A stretch of 64,000 nucleotides of DNA from Spongiibacter marinus (GCF_016906995.1 NZ_JAFBBD010000008.1:218374-282373), one strand, 5' to 3'; positions 8,165 through 17,832 are shown, numbered from the stretch's first letter. The notes: generated by a model not told the origin, from the sequence alone. Numbers and translations are program-made.

Positions 8165-9487
8165 ATGGCTACAATTCCCCGCTTTAAACCACTGATTCCC
8201 GAGCTTTCCGCTGGCCGCAATATCGGTATCGCGGAATTGGGGCTTCGCGGATCACTGCGGTTTGCGCAAACGGTCGCCACCGTGTGCCCTCAGGCGCTGA
8301 AATGGTTGCTTCAGTGGCGCCAGCCGAAACCGGCGGAGTTGCGCGAGCTGTTCGAAGCGTTGGGCGCTACGTACATAAAGTTTGGTCAGTTCATTGCGAG
8401 TTCACCGTCCATTTTCCCGAAAGATTATGTCGATGAGTTCCAGGCCTGCCTGGATCAAACCCCGGCGATCCCATTCACGAAGATCAGGCAGATCGTTGAA
8501 CAGGAGCTGGGTTGCCCGCTGGAGGAGGTTTATCAGCGTTTTGGTGAAACAGCGCTGGCGTCTGCGTCCATTGCGCAGGTCCATGCGGCAACCCTGAAAA
8601 CGGGCGAAGATGTCGTTGTTAAAGTGCAAAAGCCAGGCGTTCGGGCTGTACTGACGACTGACATGAATACGGTATATGTGCTCACGCGGGTGCTCGAACT
8701 GATTGTTCCCAATACAGATCGCGATGCGGTGGCGGGGCTGGTTGCAGAGATGTACCAGTCGATGATCGATGAATGCGATTTCGTCAAGGAAGCGGAGAAC
8801 CTTAACGTTTTTCGGCGTTTTCTAGTAGAAACAGGCAATGACCGGGTGACTGCGCCCAAACCCTATCCGAAGGCATCTTCTGCGCGCGTGCTGACCATGG
8901 AACGGCTTTATGGTTGTGCGCTAACCGATCAAGGCCTTCTGGGCGGGAGAGACCCCAGTGAAGGGCTATTTAATGCCCTCAATACCTGGTTTGCCAGTTT
9001 GACTCAGTGTTCCTTCTTCCACGCCGATCTGCACAGTGGAAATTTACTGCTGCTTGACGACGGCCGTGTCGGCTTCATTGATTTTGGTATGGTGGGCCGT
9101 ATCCAGCCGGAGGCATGGCAGGCGATGTTTGCGCTATTTAACGGTGTAAGCTCGCAGAACTACCGAATGATGGCCGAGGCGATGGTGGCCGTTGGTATCA
9201 CACGCGACGAGGTGGATGTAGAGGCGCTCACGCAGGATATTACCGCGCTATTTACCAACCTGAATGCGCTGGACCCCGTGCGGGTATTGGAGAACAACAC
9301 GGGCGATGGTGTGAACGCGTTGTTGAGTGACTTAGGTGGTATCGCCAGAAACTACGGAATTCGTTTCCCGCGTTCATTCACGATGCTATTAAAGCAGTTC
9401 CTGTATTTTGATCGATATATGGAGTTGTTGGCACCCGGTGTTGATTTATTTCGCGATGAACGCGTGGATATGATGTTCAACATTTAG
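8165..9487 (+). CDS. ABC1/AarF (UbiB-like) atypical kinase family protein
   Basis: A 440-residue ADCK/UbiB-type protein. It carries the family KxGQ motif (KFGQ, residues 72-75), the alanine/serine loop near ALASASIAQVHAA, and VVKVQKPG with the nucleotide-site lysine. HADLHSGN (286-293) is the catalytic loop and D306 in FIDFG binds the metal. E. coli UbiB is about 100 residues longer and ends in two membrane helices that I do not see here, so this is more likely an AarF-like paralogue than UbiB itself. A role in isoprenoid-lipid or quinone metabolism is inference. An in-frame TTG directly precedes the ATG; GAGAGG at 8151-8156 supports the ATG. Confidence 0.85.
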   Translation: MATIPRFKPLIPELSAGRNIGIAELGLRGSLRFAQTVATVCPQALKWLLQWRQPKPAELRELFEALGATYIKFGQFIASSPSIFPKDYVDEFQACLDQTPAIPFTKIRQIVEQELGCPLEEVYQRFGETALASASIAQVHAATLKTGEDVVVKVQKPGVRAVLTTDMNTVYVLTRVLELIVPNTDRDAVAGLVAEMYQSMIDECDFVKEAENLNVFRRFLVETGNDRVTAPKPYPKASSARVLTMERLYGCALTDQGLLGGRDPSEGLFNALNTWFASLTQCSFFHADLHSGNLLLLDDGRVGFIDFGMVGRIQPEAWQAMFALFNGVSSQNYRMMAEAMVAVGITRDEVDVEALTQDITALFTNLNALDPVRVLENNTGDGVNALLSDLGGIARNYGIRFPRSFTMLLKQFLYFDRYMELLAPGVDLFRDERVDMMFNI

Positions 9488-9636
9488 CGCCGCTAGCTAA
9501 CGGTAAGGCTATTATCGGGTAGGTAGTACACACGATATTTTTTGCGCCGCCGCCGCTGTTAACTACGTCACATAAAAGGCCGAAGCAGATAGGCTTTGCG
9601 GGCAGTCATACCAGTTAACGGAAGGGAGGATGTGGA

Positions 9637-10854
9637 TTGAGTCGCGGCTATCCAGTCCTCACGTTGAGAGCATCGGCATTAATCGCTCTGCTCGTCACTG
9701 TCGCCGTGCTATCGATTTTGCTCGTGTTAGCAAAGCAGCATGTCGATCTGGCGCAAATCACCGTTTTTTCCCTTCTTTCTTTGGCTCTCGGTTACGCCAC
9801 TTTTTACGTTTTGAGTCGTCCCCATTTCTCTGCGTTGCTGCGTTTGGCCAATACCTTGCGAAATATTGAGCAGGGAAATGGCGTGGCACCTAGCTTGGAG
9901 GTCCCCAAGGGCGAGTTAAAGGAGCTGGGTGAGGGGCTGAGTGCGATGCTTGCCGCGATGGCCTCCAGAGAAGCCAAATTTGTCGCTGCGCAGCGTGAGC
10001 TCGAACTAAAGGTGAGCGAGGTTGCGGTAAGCAATGCTGAACTGGCGGCGACGCTGCGGCGGTTAAAGGCGGCGCAGGAGCAGCTGGTAACAACGGAGAA
10101 AATGGCGTCCCTGGGTGGACTGGTTGCGGGCGTTGCGCACGAGATCAATACGCCGGTAGGTGTTGGTGTTACGGCAGTGTCCAGTATGAGTAGCCGAATC
10201 ATCGACGTGCGCAATAAATACCAGGCTGGCGAGCTGGGACACCGGGAGCTGAATGACTTTCTCGACAATACCCAGCAGCACTGTGAATTGCTGCTCAGTA
10301 ATCTCAGTCGCGCGGCGGAACTGGTCAGCAGCTTTAAACAGGTTGCTGTTGATCAAAGTGCGGATGGTCTGCGTGAATTTGATTTGGGGGTGTATTTGTC
10401 TGAGGTTTGGCGCAGTTTGAGCCCCCAGCTTAAGGGCACCTCGCTGCGCTACGACATGTCAGTTAATGATGATATCCGGGTGTTTAATTATCCGGGCGCC
10501 TTGTCTCAGGTACTGACTAACTTAGTGATGAACTCCATTACCCATGGCTATGAAAGAGGGGAGGAGGGCCACCTGCAGCTGGATGTTCGCCACGATGGCG
10601 GGGAGGTCGAGTTGGTCTATCGCGATGATGGACGGGGAATTGCTCCAGAGCACTTAGGGCAGGTCTTTGAACCATTCTTTACCACCCGGCGAGGCAGGGG
10701 CGGAAGCGGCTTAGGCATGCATATCGTCTACAATTTGGTAACTGGGCAATTGCTAGGCAGCATTGAATTGCACAGCGAGCCTGGTTGTGGTGTGGAGGTG
10801 AAAATCCGCTTCCCCGCGAATATCCACCCGGGAGCGCAAACTGAAAATGGATAA
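9637..10854 (+). CDS. membrane sensor histidine kinase
   Basis: First gene of a four-gene signalling operon. Two hydrophobic segments near residues 11-32 and 42-58 with almost no periplasmic loop suggest it senses within the membrane or cytoplasm. A HAMP-like linker and a coiled coil (about 95-155) lead to the phospho-acceptor H168 in VAHEINTP. The ATP domain has the N-box around TNLVMNS, G1 DDGRGIA and G2 GSGLGMHIV, so the kinase looks complete. The start is a TTG with a strong GGGAGGA ribosome site seven bases upstream. Its end overlaps the next gene by 8 bases. The likely partners are the two receiver proteins downstream. Confidence 0.9.
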   Translation: MSRGYPVLTLRASALIALLVTVAVLSILLVLAKQHVDLAQITVFSLLSLALGYATFYVLSRPHFSALLRLANTLRNIEQGNGVAPSLEVPKGELKELGEGLSAMLAAMASREAKFVAAQRELELKVSEVAVSNAELAATLRRLKAAQEQLVTTEKMASLGGLVAGVAHEINTPVGVGVTAVSSMSSRIIDVRNKYQAGELGHRELNDFLDNTQQHCELLLSNLSRAAELVSSFKQVAVDQSADGLREFDLGVYLSEVWRSLSPQLKGTSLRYDMSVNDDIRVFNYPGALSQVLTNLVMNSITHGYERGEEGHLQLDVRHDGGEVELVYRDDGRGIAPEHLGQVFEPFFTTRRGRGGSGLGMHIVYNLVTGQLLGSIELHSEPGCGVEVKIRFPANIHPGAQTENG

Positions 10855-11842
10855 AAGCGTGTCGCAAGAAAACGATAAATTACAACTGGCGGCCGATAGT
10901 CCTGCGGCTAGCAGCAGACATAGTGACCCCTGGAAGTTGCTGGTGGTTGACGATGAAAAAGTCGTGCACTCTGTCACGCGGCTTGCTTTGGAGGATTTTG
11001 AACTAGGCGGGCGCGGTTTGCAGATGATCAGTGCGTATTCGGCTGCCGAAGCGCAGACGCTACTTCAACAACACGACGATATCGCCGTGATCTTGTTGGA
11101 TGTGGTCATGGAAACCGATCATGCCGGGCTGGAGTTGGCACGCTATATTCGTGAAGAGCTCGGCAATAACTTAGTGCGGATCATCCTGCGCACGGGGCAG
11201 GCGGGACAGGCGCCTGAGCACGAGGTGATTACGCGCTACGACATCAATGATTACAAGGAAAAAACCGAACTTACCCGACAGAAATTATTTTCCACCGTCT
11301 ACACCGCGCTGCGTTCCTACCGGGATCTCAGCGCGCTAGATAATAATCGACGTGGATTGTTGCGGGTCATCGAAGCCTCCGCGGCAATTTTTGAGCGCAG
11401 GCAAATGCATGCCTTTTACGACGGTGTGCTTGAGCAGATGATCGCTTTGTTATACCTAAATCGTGATGCGATGCTGATTCGAGCCTCGGGCATCGTAGCT
11501 GAAGCCCGTGAGCGTAAACTACAGATATTGGCCTCAGCAGGTAAATTTACCAATTTCGAGGGTGAAGTGAGTTGTGACGCCTTCGACCAACTAACCGGTG
11601 AGCGCTTGCGAATTGCTTTTGAAAATAAGTCCAATAACTATGGCGACAATTACTGGGTGAGCTATTACCAAACACAGGCTGGAACCGAGCAATTATTGTA
11701 CGTGTCCGCGCGAGATAATTTTTCGGTTCCTGATATCCAGATGATCGAGCTTTTTGTAAGAAACGTGGCAATCGCGCACGATAACGTGGAATTAATAGAC
11801 AGCCTGCGAGATGGAAAGGGCGATGACGGGAGTGGGAGATAA
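10847..11842 (+). CDS. response regulator with receiver and DUF3369 domains
   Basis: A 331-residue protein. The receiver (about 28-160) has the acidic pair VDDE and the phospho-acceptor D85 in ILLDVVME. The region from about 170 to 315 matches DUF3369, a domain often found between a receiver and an HD-GYP phosphodiesterase. Here the chain stops after DUF3369, so there is no recognised enzymatic or DNA-binding output. The receiver is closely similar to that of the next gene, with D85 at the same position and shared blocks such as TRLAL, ISAYS, VVMETD and YDINDY. It overlaps the kinase gene by 8 bases. It may act as a phosphate sink or by protein contacts; that is inference. Confidence 0.86.
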   Translation: MDKSVSQENDKLQLAADSPAASSRHSDPWKLLVVDDEKVVHSVTRLALEDFELGGRGLQMISAYSAAEAQTLLQQHDDIAVILLDVVMETDHAGLELARYIREELGNNLVRIILRTGQAGQAPEHEVITRYDINDYKEKTELTRQKLFSTVYTALRSYRDLSALDNNRRGLLRVIEASAAIFERRQMHAFYDGVLEQMIALLYLNRDAMLIRASGIVAEARERKLQILASAGKFTNFEGEVSCDAFDQLTGERLRIAFENKSNNYGDNYWVSYYQTQAGTEQLLYVSARDNFSVPDIQMIELFVRNVAIAHDNVELIDSLRDGKGDDGSGR

Positions 11843-11844
11843 CA

Positions 11845-13038
11845 GTGGCTATCGATGACCCCCTAATGCTGGCGGCAGACACCACGATACAGGGTGAGAG
11901 CCAGACACCAAATCAGGCGTCAAAAACGTGGAAGATCCTGATTGTCGACGATGAAGAAGAAATTCATGTGGTGACGCGTTTGGCGTTGCATGACTTCACC
12001 TTTGGCGGCCGGCAGTTGGAGTTTATCAGCGCCTACTCGGGTGCTGAAGCGAAGACAATGATTCGCGAGAACCCCGATGTGGCAATTATTTTGCTGGACG
12101 TTGTGATGGAAACGGACAGCGCTGGTTTGGATGTGGCGCAATATATTCGTCAGGACCTTGGCAATCATTTTGTCCGCATTGTATTGCGAACCGGGCAGCC
12201 CGGTCTGGCTCCGGAAAGGCGGGTACTCAAAGTCTATGATATCAATGACTACCGCGCGAAAACCGAGCTCACTCAAGACCGTTTGTTCTCTGTCATTTAC
12301 ACGGCGTTGTCATCCTATCGCGACCTGGTTTCCCTGGCGCGAAGCCGTCACCAGCTTATCGGCTTGGTCAATGAAATTGAGCAGTTGTCTCACTTAGCGG
12401 CAAGGGATCTGCAGGTGCCGTTAAACGAAGTTGTCGGTACGGTTCGTCGCCTGTCCTCGCAAAAACAGGAGGCATTGCCTGCTGCGATTGCCGAGGATGT
12501 CATGGATATGCGGGAAAATATTTATGCAATGCAATCGGCGTTGAATAAGCTCGTTGCCCTGACGTCGGTTGGGCGTTTCAACGAGAGCCGCGAAACCGTC
12601 GACTGCAATGCGGTGATCCACGAGGTGTTGGTGAATCTCGATGCTGAGTTTCGCGCTAGCAGTGCCAATCTCCACTGTGAGACATTGCCCACGATTCACG
12701 CCTGCCACCGGCAAATGGTTCAGCTATTCCAGAACCTGATCAGCAATGCCATTCGCTTCACAGAAGGTCATGCACCGGACATTTATATCAATGCCGTTAC
12801 TCACGAGCGGAACTGGTTGTTTTCGGTGACGGATACCGGTCGAGGTATCAGTCCTGAGCAGCACAGTAGCTTGTTCAACCTGTTCCATCGCGATAGCACC
12901 GAGGGTGTCTCCAAGGAATCTGGTGTGGGACTGGCGATATGCGAAAAAATCGTGCGCTGGCACGGTGGGAAAATCTGGTTGGAGTCTGAGGTCGGCAAGG
13001 GGTCGACATTTTACTTCACCATCCCTCTAAGCGAGTAA
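11845..13038 (+). CDS. receiver plus histidine-kinase-like ATPase protein lacking the phospho-acceptor His
   Basis: A 397-residue hybrid. The N-terminal receiver (about 28-160) with D85 in ILLDVVME is a close paralogue of the preceding protein. The C-terminal HATPase has N-box QNLISNAIRF, G1 DTGRGIS and G2 GVGLAICEKIV. The dimerisation helix reads AARDLQVPLNEV where bacteriophytochrome-type kinases have SHDLQEPL. The expected His is therefore R187; the nearest His is H183, one helical turn earlier. It may be a phosphatase, allosteric partner or pseudokinase controlled by D85. The start is a GTG two bases after the previous stop. Confidence 0.85.
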   Translation: MAIDDPLMLAADTTIQGESQTPNQASKTWKILIVDDEEEIHVVTRLALHDFTFGGRQLEFISAYSGAEAKTMIRENPDVAIILLDVVMETDSAGLDVAQYIRQDLGNHFVRIVLRTGQPGLAPERRVLKVYDINDYRAKTELTQDRLFSVIYTALSSYRDLVSLARSRHQLIGLVNEIEQLSHLAARDLQVPLNEVVGTVRRLSSQKQEALPAAIAEDVMDMRENIYAMQSALNKLVALTSVGRFNESRETVDCNAVIHEVLVNLDAEFRASSANLHCETLPTIHACHRQMVQLFQNLISNAIRFTEGHAPDIYINAVTHERNWLFSVTDTGRGISPEQHSSLFNLFHRDSTEGVSKESGVGLAICEKIVRWHGGKIWLESEVGKGSTFYFTIPLSE

Positions 13039-13048
13039 GGGGCGAGCG

Positions 13049-14698
13049 ATGCGTGCTGACTGGATCGTTTCGGGCCTCTCACAGGCGATACTGTGCACGG
13101 ATGACGAGGTTAATATCTGTTATCTCAACCCCGCGGCTGAGCAGCTATTAGCGGTAAAGAGTAGCAATGTGTGTGGCAAGCCGGTCAGCGAAGCGCTCGG
13201 GTTAAAGGATGAGGCCGGCGGCATGTTAACGGCGGCCTCGCTGAAGGACCTTTGCGCGCAGAATCATGAGGCGAGACTGCGTTTATCGGCAGAGGGAGGC
13301 GCGCACGAAGCCGAGCTAGCGGCGAGTGTGTCGCCCGTCCACGATGGGGCGGGAGAGCAAGTGGGTTACAGTCTCATGCTTGCATCTCATACCTTGTCGA
13401 ATCTCGACAACGCCGGTGCCGACCCATTAACCTCTTTGGAAGGACGAAAGGAATTCGAGCACCGCATTGATAACTTGGTGAATGATGCTGCCACCAGCTC
13501 CCGCACTCATGCATTGCTCTACATCGATATTGACCAGTTTAAGCTGGTCAATGACACCAGTGGGCATGGCGCGGGTGACAACCTGATTAAGGTGGTTGGG
13601 GAGTGTATTCAAGATGAATTGTTTACCGGCGACCTACTTTACCGTTTAGGGGGCGACGAGTTTGGTGTGCTGTTGAGCAATGTTGACGCGTTTGAAGCGC
13701 GCGCTATTGCCACGCGCTTGGTTAAGGCCGTTAAGCGCATCAATTTCAACTGGGGCAATATCAGCCACCGTGTATCGGTAAGTATTGGCGTTGTCCTTAT
13801 TGACCAGTATTCCCTGGAACGTCAGACCGTGATGAGTCAGGCCGATTTGGCGATGTACTCCGCTAAGGATAATGGCCGAGATCGCGTTCACATATACGAT
13901 GTGCAAGATAAAAACCTTAGTCGCCTGCATGACGAGATGGATTGGGTGCACCGTATAAACGAAGCCCTGAGCAACGACGACTTTTGTCTGGTGCGCGAGC
14001 ACATCGTATCGCTGGGTGATGACACCTCAGCGCTAAGCTATAGTGAGTTGTTGCTTCGCATGAAGTACAAAGGCGAGCTGCTCAGCCCGGGGCAATTCAT
14101 GCCAGCGGCGGAGCGCTTTGGCCTTATGCCGCAGGTGGACCGATGGGTTGTCAATGCCGCCATTGCATACCTTCGCGCGAATCCACAGTTAAAGCCTGGC
14201 GAAAATATGTTTTCGGTTAATATCTCCGGGCAGTCACTGTGTCAGGAAGCCTTCCTTGAGTTTGTCTATAGAAAACTTCGCCGTGGTCATGTTGATCCGG
14301 GGCTGATTTGTTTCGAAATTACTGAAACGGTTGCGATCACCAATTACTCAGTAGTGACGCGCTTTATTGAGCGCGTGCATGAATTGGGAGGGCAGTTCGC
14401 ACTCGATGACTTTGGTACGGGCATGTCGTCCTTCGGATATCTGCAAGAGCTGCCGGTGGATTTTGTCAAAATAGATGGGCTCTTTGTCCACGATATGGAC
14501 ACCAACCCCGTGCACGAGGCCATGGTTCGATCTATCAATGACATCAGTCATGTGCTTGGCAAGCGGACTATTGCGGAGTTTGTCGAGCGAGAGTCAGTGC
14601 AAGACAAGCTGCGTGACTTAGGTGTCGATTTTAGTCAGGGGTATTTGCACGGTCGCCCAGCGCCGCTGTTAGATGGCAGGGCACAGGCGAACTCCTGA
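13049..14698 (+). CDS. PAS-GGDEF-EAL cyclic-di-GMP enzyme
   Basis: A 549-residue cytoplasmic protein with no membrane segment. A PAS-like domain (about 5-115) precedes a GGDEF domain with intact GGDEF at 201-205, so diguanylate cyclase activity is possible. The inhibitory RxxD site five residues upstream reads FTGD and is lost. The EAL domain has ELL at 333-335 in place of EAL but keeps the Glu. It also has the asparagine in NISGQS, EITET, D453-D454 in DDFGTG, KIDG and AEFVE, so phosphodiesterase activity looks intact. As the last gene of the operon, 10 bases after the receiver-ATPase gene, it is the likely output of the pathway. Confidence 0.9.
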   Translation: MRADWIVSGLSQAILCTDDEVNICYLNPAAEQLLAVKSSNVCGKPVSEALGLKDEAGGMLTAASLKDLCAQNHEARLRLSAEGGAHEAELAASVSPVHDGAGEQVGYSLMLASHTLSNLDNAGADPLTSLEGRKEFEHRIDNLVNDAATSSRTHALLYIDIDQFKLVNDTSGHGAGDNLIKVVGECIQDELFTGDLLYRLGGDEFGVLLSNVDAFEARAIATRLVKAVKRINFNWGNISHRVSVSIGVVLIDQYSLERQTVMSQADLAMYSAKDNGRDRVHIYDVQDKNLSRLHDEMDWVHRINEALSNDDFCLVREHIVSLGDDTSALSYSELLLRMKYKGELLSPGQFMPAAERFGLMPQVDRWVVNAAIAYLRANPQLKPGENMFSVNISGQSLCQEAFLEFVYRKLRRGHVDPGLICFEITETVAITNYSVVTRFIERVHELGGQFALDDFGTGMSSFGYLQELPVDFVKIDGLFVHDMDTNPVHEAMVRSINDISHVLGKRTIAEFVERESVQDKLRDLGVDFSQGYLHGRPAPLLDGRAQANS

Positions 14699-14857
14699 TA
14701 AGCCCGGTTTGCCTGAAATTCCTGCCACAGTTTGCTCAAATGCCCGGATTTCTACTCCATTTCGGCTCTAGTTCACACTCTTTTGGCATGCTATAACTAT
14801 GCGTTATTGTGCAGTAACCTGATTTCCGGGGCGCTGTGTCGACCAAAGAGTGTAGTT

Positions 14858-16168
14858 ATGCTGCTTTCCAAGCAATGCAAGTCATTGAGTAACAAGATTT
14901 TTCGTGCGCCGGGTGCCGAGCACCTCGCCACGAGCAAAGCGATTATTGATAGCGCTGAAGTTTCTCCCGAAGGGACGGGAATGGAAGCAGGCGATGTCGA
15001 TGCGATATGGCAGAAAGCGGAGGCTTTACACCGCAGCGGTATGCACCCGATGGTTAGCATGACCCTTCGTCGCAACGGTAAGCTTTTGATTAATCGCAGT
15101 ATTGGCTACGCGCGCGGCTTGGAAAGCGGCGAACCCGAGGTTGCCGAGCTGAATACCCCCGTGTGCTTATTTTCCGCCTCCAAGGTGGTAACGGCGGTAC
15201 TGATCCACAAGCTTGCTGAAGATGGACTGATTGACCTCCTCAATCCGGTCAGTCACTACATTCCCGAGTTTGCTCAGGGCGGGAAGGCGAATATCACCAT
15301 TTACCAGCTATTGGCGCATCGCGCGGGCGTTCCGGGTGTGCCACCGGGCACGCCAACGGAGATTCTTTTTGATCCGCAGGCCGCGCTGGAGAAAATCTGC
15401 GCGGAACCGGCCTTATGTGAAGACGGCAGGGTCGTTGCCTACCATGCAATCACCGGTGGTTTCGTGCTCGCCGAGCTTATTCGGATATGCACGGGCAAAG
15501 ACATTAATACCTACCTGGATGAAGTGATCCGCAAGCCCATGGGCATGCGCTTTTTCCGTTACGGGCTGGAAGAAGCGGACCACCACCACGTCGCTGAAAA
15601 TTATATTAGTGGTATGGCGAATATCGGCCCGGTAGGCCGGCATTTAGAGAAGGTGCTGGGAACGGATGTCGATTCCGTTGTGCATTTGTCCAACACCGCA
15701 GACTTCTTAAACGCGCAAATCCCAGCGGGCAACCTGTACGCAACGGCTGAAGAAGCCAGTCGTTTTTTCCAAATGTTGGTGCAACAAGGGCAGTGGCAGG
15801 GTAAGCAGGTGTTATCGCCGCTGACAGTCAACCGCCTTACACGGGAGGCGGCGCGCCCACAATTTGATCGCTCGCTGATTATTCCCATGCGATATAGTGC
15901 TGGCGCTATGTTAGGTGGCCGTCACATTGGCGTGTACGGGCGTAATACACCCTACGCTTACGGGCACTTAGGATTTTCTAATATCCTTTGTTGGGCAGAC
16001 CCCCAGCGGGATATCGCGGTGTCCATTCTCAATACCGGCAAGCCCGTTGTGGGCAATCATATACTGAGCTTGCTGGGCTTGGTGGACGGAATCAGCACGC
16101 GTTGCGCGCCATGCAAGAACATGGAGATATTGAACAGTAAAATGCCGCGATTTTCGTTGAACACCTAG
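14858..16168 (+). CDS. serine hydrolase, class C beta-lactamase/esterase-like
   Basis: A 436-residue protein of the beta-lactamase/penicillin-binding-protein fold. The nucleophile motif SxxK is S106-A-S-K109, inside LFSASKVVTA. The second motif is YHAITGG instead of the usual YxN, and the third is HLGFSN instead of KTG. That combination is typical of EstB-like esterases rather than true beta-lactamases. There is no convincing signal peptide. A TTG at 14732 would add 42 residues; I chose the ATG at 14858, preceded by AAAGAG. The gene stands beside a patatin-type phospholipase, so a lipid or ester substrate is plausible. Confidence 0.83.
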   Translation: MLLSKQCKSLSNKIFRAPGAEHLATSKAIIDSAEVSPEGTGMEAGDVDAIWQKAEALHRSGMHPMVSMTLRRNGKLLINRSIGYARGLESGEPEVAELNTPVCLFSASKVVTAVLIHKLAEDGLIDLLNPVSHYIPEFAQGGKANITIYQLLAHRAGVPGVPPGTPTEILFDPQAALEKICAEPALCEDGRVVAYHAITGGFVLAELIRICTGKDINTYLDEVIRKPMGMRFFRYGLEEADHHHVAENYISGMANIGPVGRHLEKVLGTDVDSVVHLSNTADFLNAQIPAGNLYATAEEASRFFQMLVQQGQWQGKQVLSPLTVNRLTREAARPQFDRSLIIPMRYSAGAMLGGRHIGVYGRNTPYAYGHLGFSNILCWADPQRDIAVSILNTGKPVVGNHILSLLGLVDGISTRCAPCKNMEILNSKMPRFSLNT

Positions 16169-16311
16169 TCATTTTATTGTTCACCGACTCTGTTATTATT
16201 GTATAACTAACTGGCACTAGTGAACTAAGCATCAGTGCTGATACTCAGTTCGCACACAAGCTGCTACGGTGATGTGTTATTGCCCTGGTACACGGCTAAA
16301 ACAGGAAGACC

Positions 16312-17814
16312 ATGCCCTCTACAATTAAGAAGCTCGACAAGAAATTGCAGGAAGCCTCCAGCTTTGATGAGTGGAAGTCGCTGGCTCAGGAACACGATCG
16401 CAGCTCGGGTCGGGCTCACTGGAAGAAGATAGACAAGACTAGCTTGTACGATTACGCCTCGATTCGTTCTCGACTCGAGCGTCTCAGGTATTTTCGCGAG
16501 AATAACGACAATATTGGGCTGCTGTTCACCCTCAATGAAGGGATACACGGCAATATGGGTGGCATGGGTAAGCCCGTGCTGTACTCCCGTGCAAAATTTG
16601 GCACCAAGGAGCTGATTGGCGACTACGTCGATGCCATTGTCGATGCCCTGGATCACCTGAGTAATTTGGACTGTGATCAGCCCGGCTTTGTGGAGCGCTT
16701 GGACTTTTTCCGTCGCGCGAATAAGTGTTACGGGAAGTCGGCGTTGATGCTCAGTGGCGGGGCGATACTGGGCAATTTCCACGTTGGTGTGGTTAAGGCG
16801 CTGATCGAACAAGACCTTTTGCCCGACGTTATTTCCGGCGCCAGTGCCGGCTCGCTGATCGCTGCCGTGCTCGGCACAAAAACTGACGAAGAGTTGGGGT
16901 ATTTCCTCGATACCGATAACTTGTTGCAGGAATTGCGCTTAGAAATGGAGCTGGTCAACAACGACCTGTCCAGCACGACTCCTCGCATCAATCACCGCAT
17001 GCTCAAGGAGAAGATCGCCAAGCTGGTACCGGATATGACCTTCCAGGAGGCCTTTGAAAAAACCGGTCGCCACATTAACATTTCGGTCTCGCCGTCTGAT
17101 GTTCACCAGACTTCTCGCCTACTCAATGCGGTTGCCTCGCCCAACGTCTATATTCGCAAAGCGGTTCTCGCATCGTGTGCAGTACCCGGCGTATTTCCGC
17201 CAGTGATGTTAGAGGCGAAAAACGTCCACGGACATCCCCAGCCCTATTTGGCGACGCGCCGTTGGATCGATGGTTCCTTCAGTGACGATTTGCCTGCTAA
17301 GCGTTTATCCCGCCTGTACGGCGTGAACCACTTTATTGTCAGCCAGACCAATCCCATTGTGCTGTGGATGTTGCACGATGCGAAGTTGGATCAGGCGGGT
17401 GTCGTTAAGTCACTGCGGCACTTCACAATGCGTAGCCTTAAAGAGTGGTACAAGGTTAGCAACGGCCTGATTCAAAAATACTTTAAGTCCTCACCAAAGG
17501 TGCGACGGCTGGCGAATATGGCCAATGCGGTCATCAGTCAAGAGTACACAGGGGACATTAATATTATCCCGCGCTACCGCTTTTTTGATCCGCGCAAGCT
17601 TCTCAATGAGCTGACAGAAGATCAATTGCGCTTCTTTATCAAAGAAGGGGAGCGAGCGACCTGGCCGAAAATTGAAATGATTCGTACCAGTACCAAGATC
17701 AGCCGGAAGTTGGCAGATATTTTGGAACGCTATGAAGATGAAGAGATGGTGCGACTGGGTAAGAATCACCAACACCACCTCGGCGCAGAGATGCCGCGAA
17801 GCCGTCGCGCCTAA
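16312..17814 (+). CDS. patatin-like phospholipase with DUF3336 domain
   Basis: A 500-residue lipid acyl hydrolase related to the plant and fungal triacylglycerol lipases that carry an N-terminal DUF3336 (about 1-130). The oxyanion block is LSGGAILGNFHVG, the nucleophile S178 lies in GASAG (176-180), and the partner is D320 in WIDGSF, so the Ser-Asp dyad is present. No signal peptide is visible, so it probably acts at the cytoplasmic face of a membrane or on storage lipid. AGGAAG lies a few bases upstream of the ATG. A GC-rich hairpin follows the stop. Confidence 0.9.
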   Translation: MPSTIKKLDKKLQEASSFDEWKSLAQEHDRSSGRAHWKKIDKTSLYDYASIRSRLERLRYFRENNDNIGLLFTLNEGIHGNMGGMGKPVLYSRAKFGTKELIGDYVDAIVDALDHLSNLDCDQPGFVERLDFFRRANKCYGKSALMLSGGAILGNFHVGVVKALIEQDLLPDVISGASAGSLIAAVLGTKTDEELGYFLDTDNLLQELRLEMELVNNDLSSTTPRINHRMLKEKIAKLVPDMTFQEAFEKTGRHINISVSPSDVHQTSRLLNAVASPNVYIRKAVLASCAVPGVFPPVMLEAKNVHGHPQPYLATRRWIDGSFSDDLPAKRLSRLYGVNHFIVSQTNPIVLWMLHDAKLDQAGVVKSLRHFTMRSLKEWYKVSNGLIQKYFKSSPKVRRLANMANAVISQEYTGDINIIPRYRFFDPRKLLNELTEDQLRFFIKEGERATWPKIEMIRTSTKISRKLADILERYEDEEMVRLGKNHQHHLGAEMPRSRRA

Positions 17815-17832
17815 GTCATTAATCTCCCGCTA

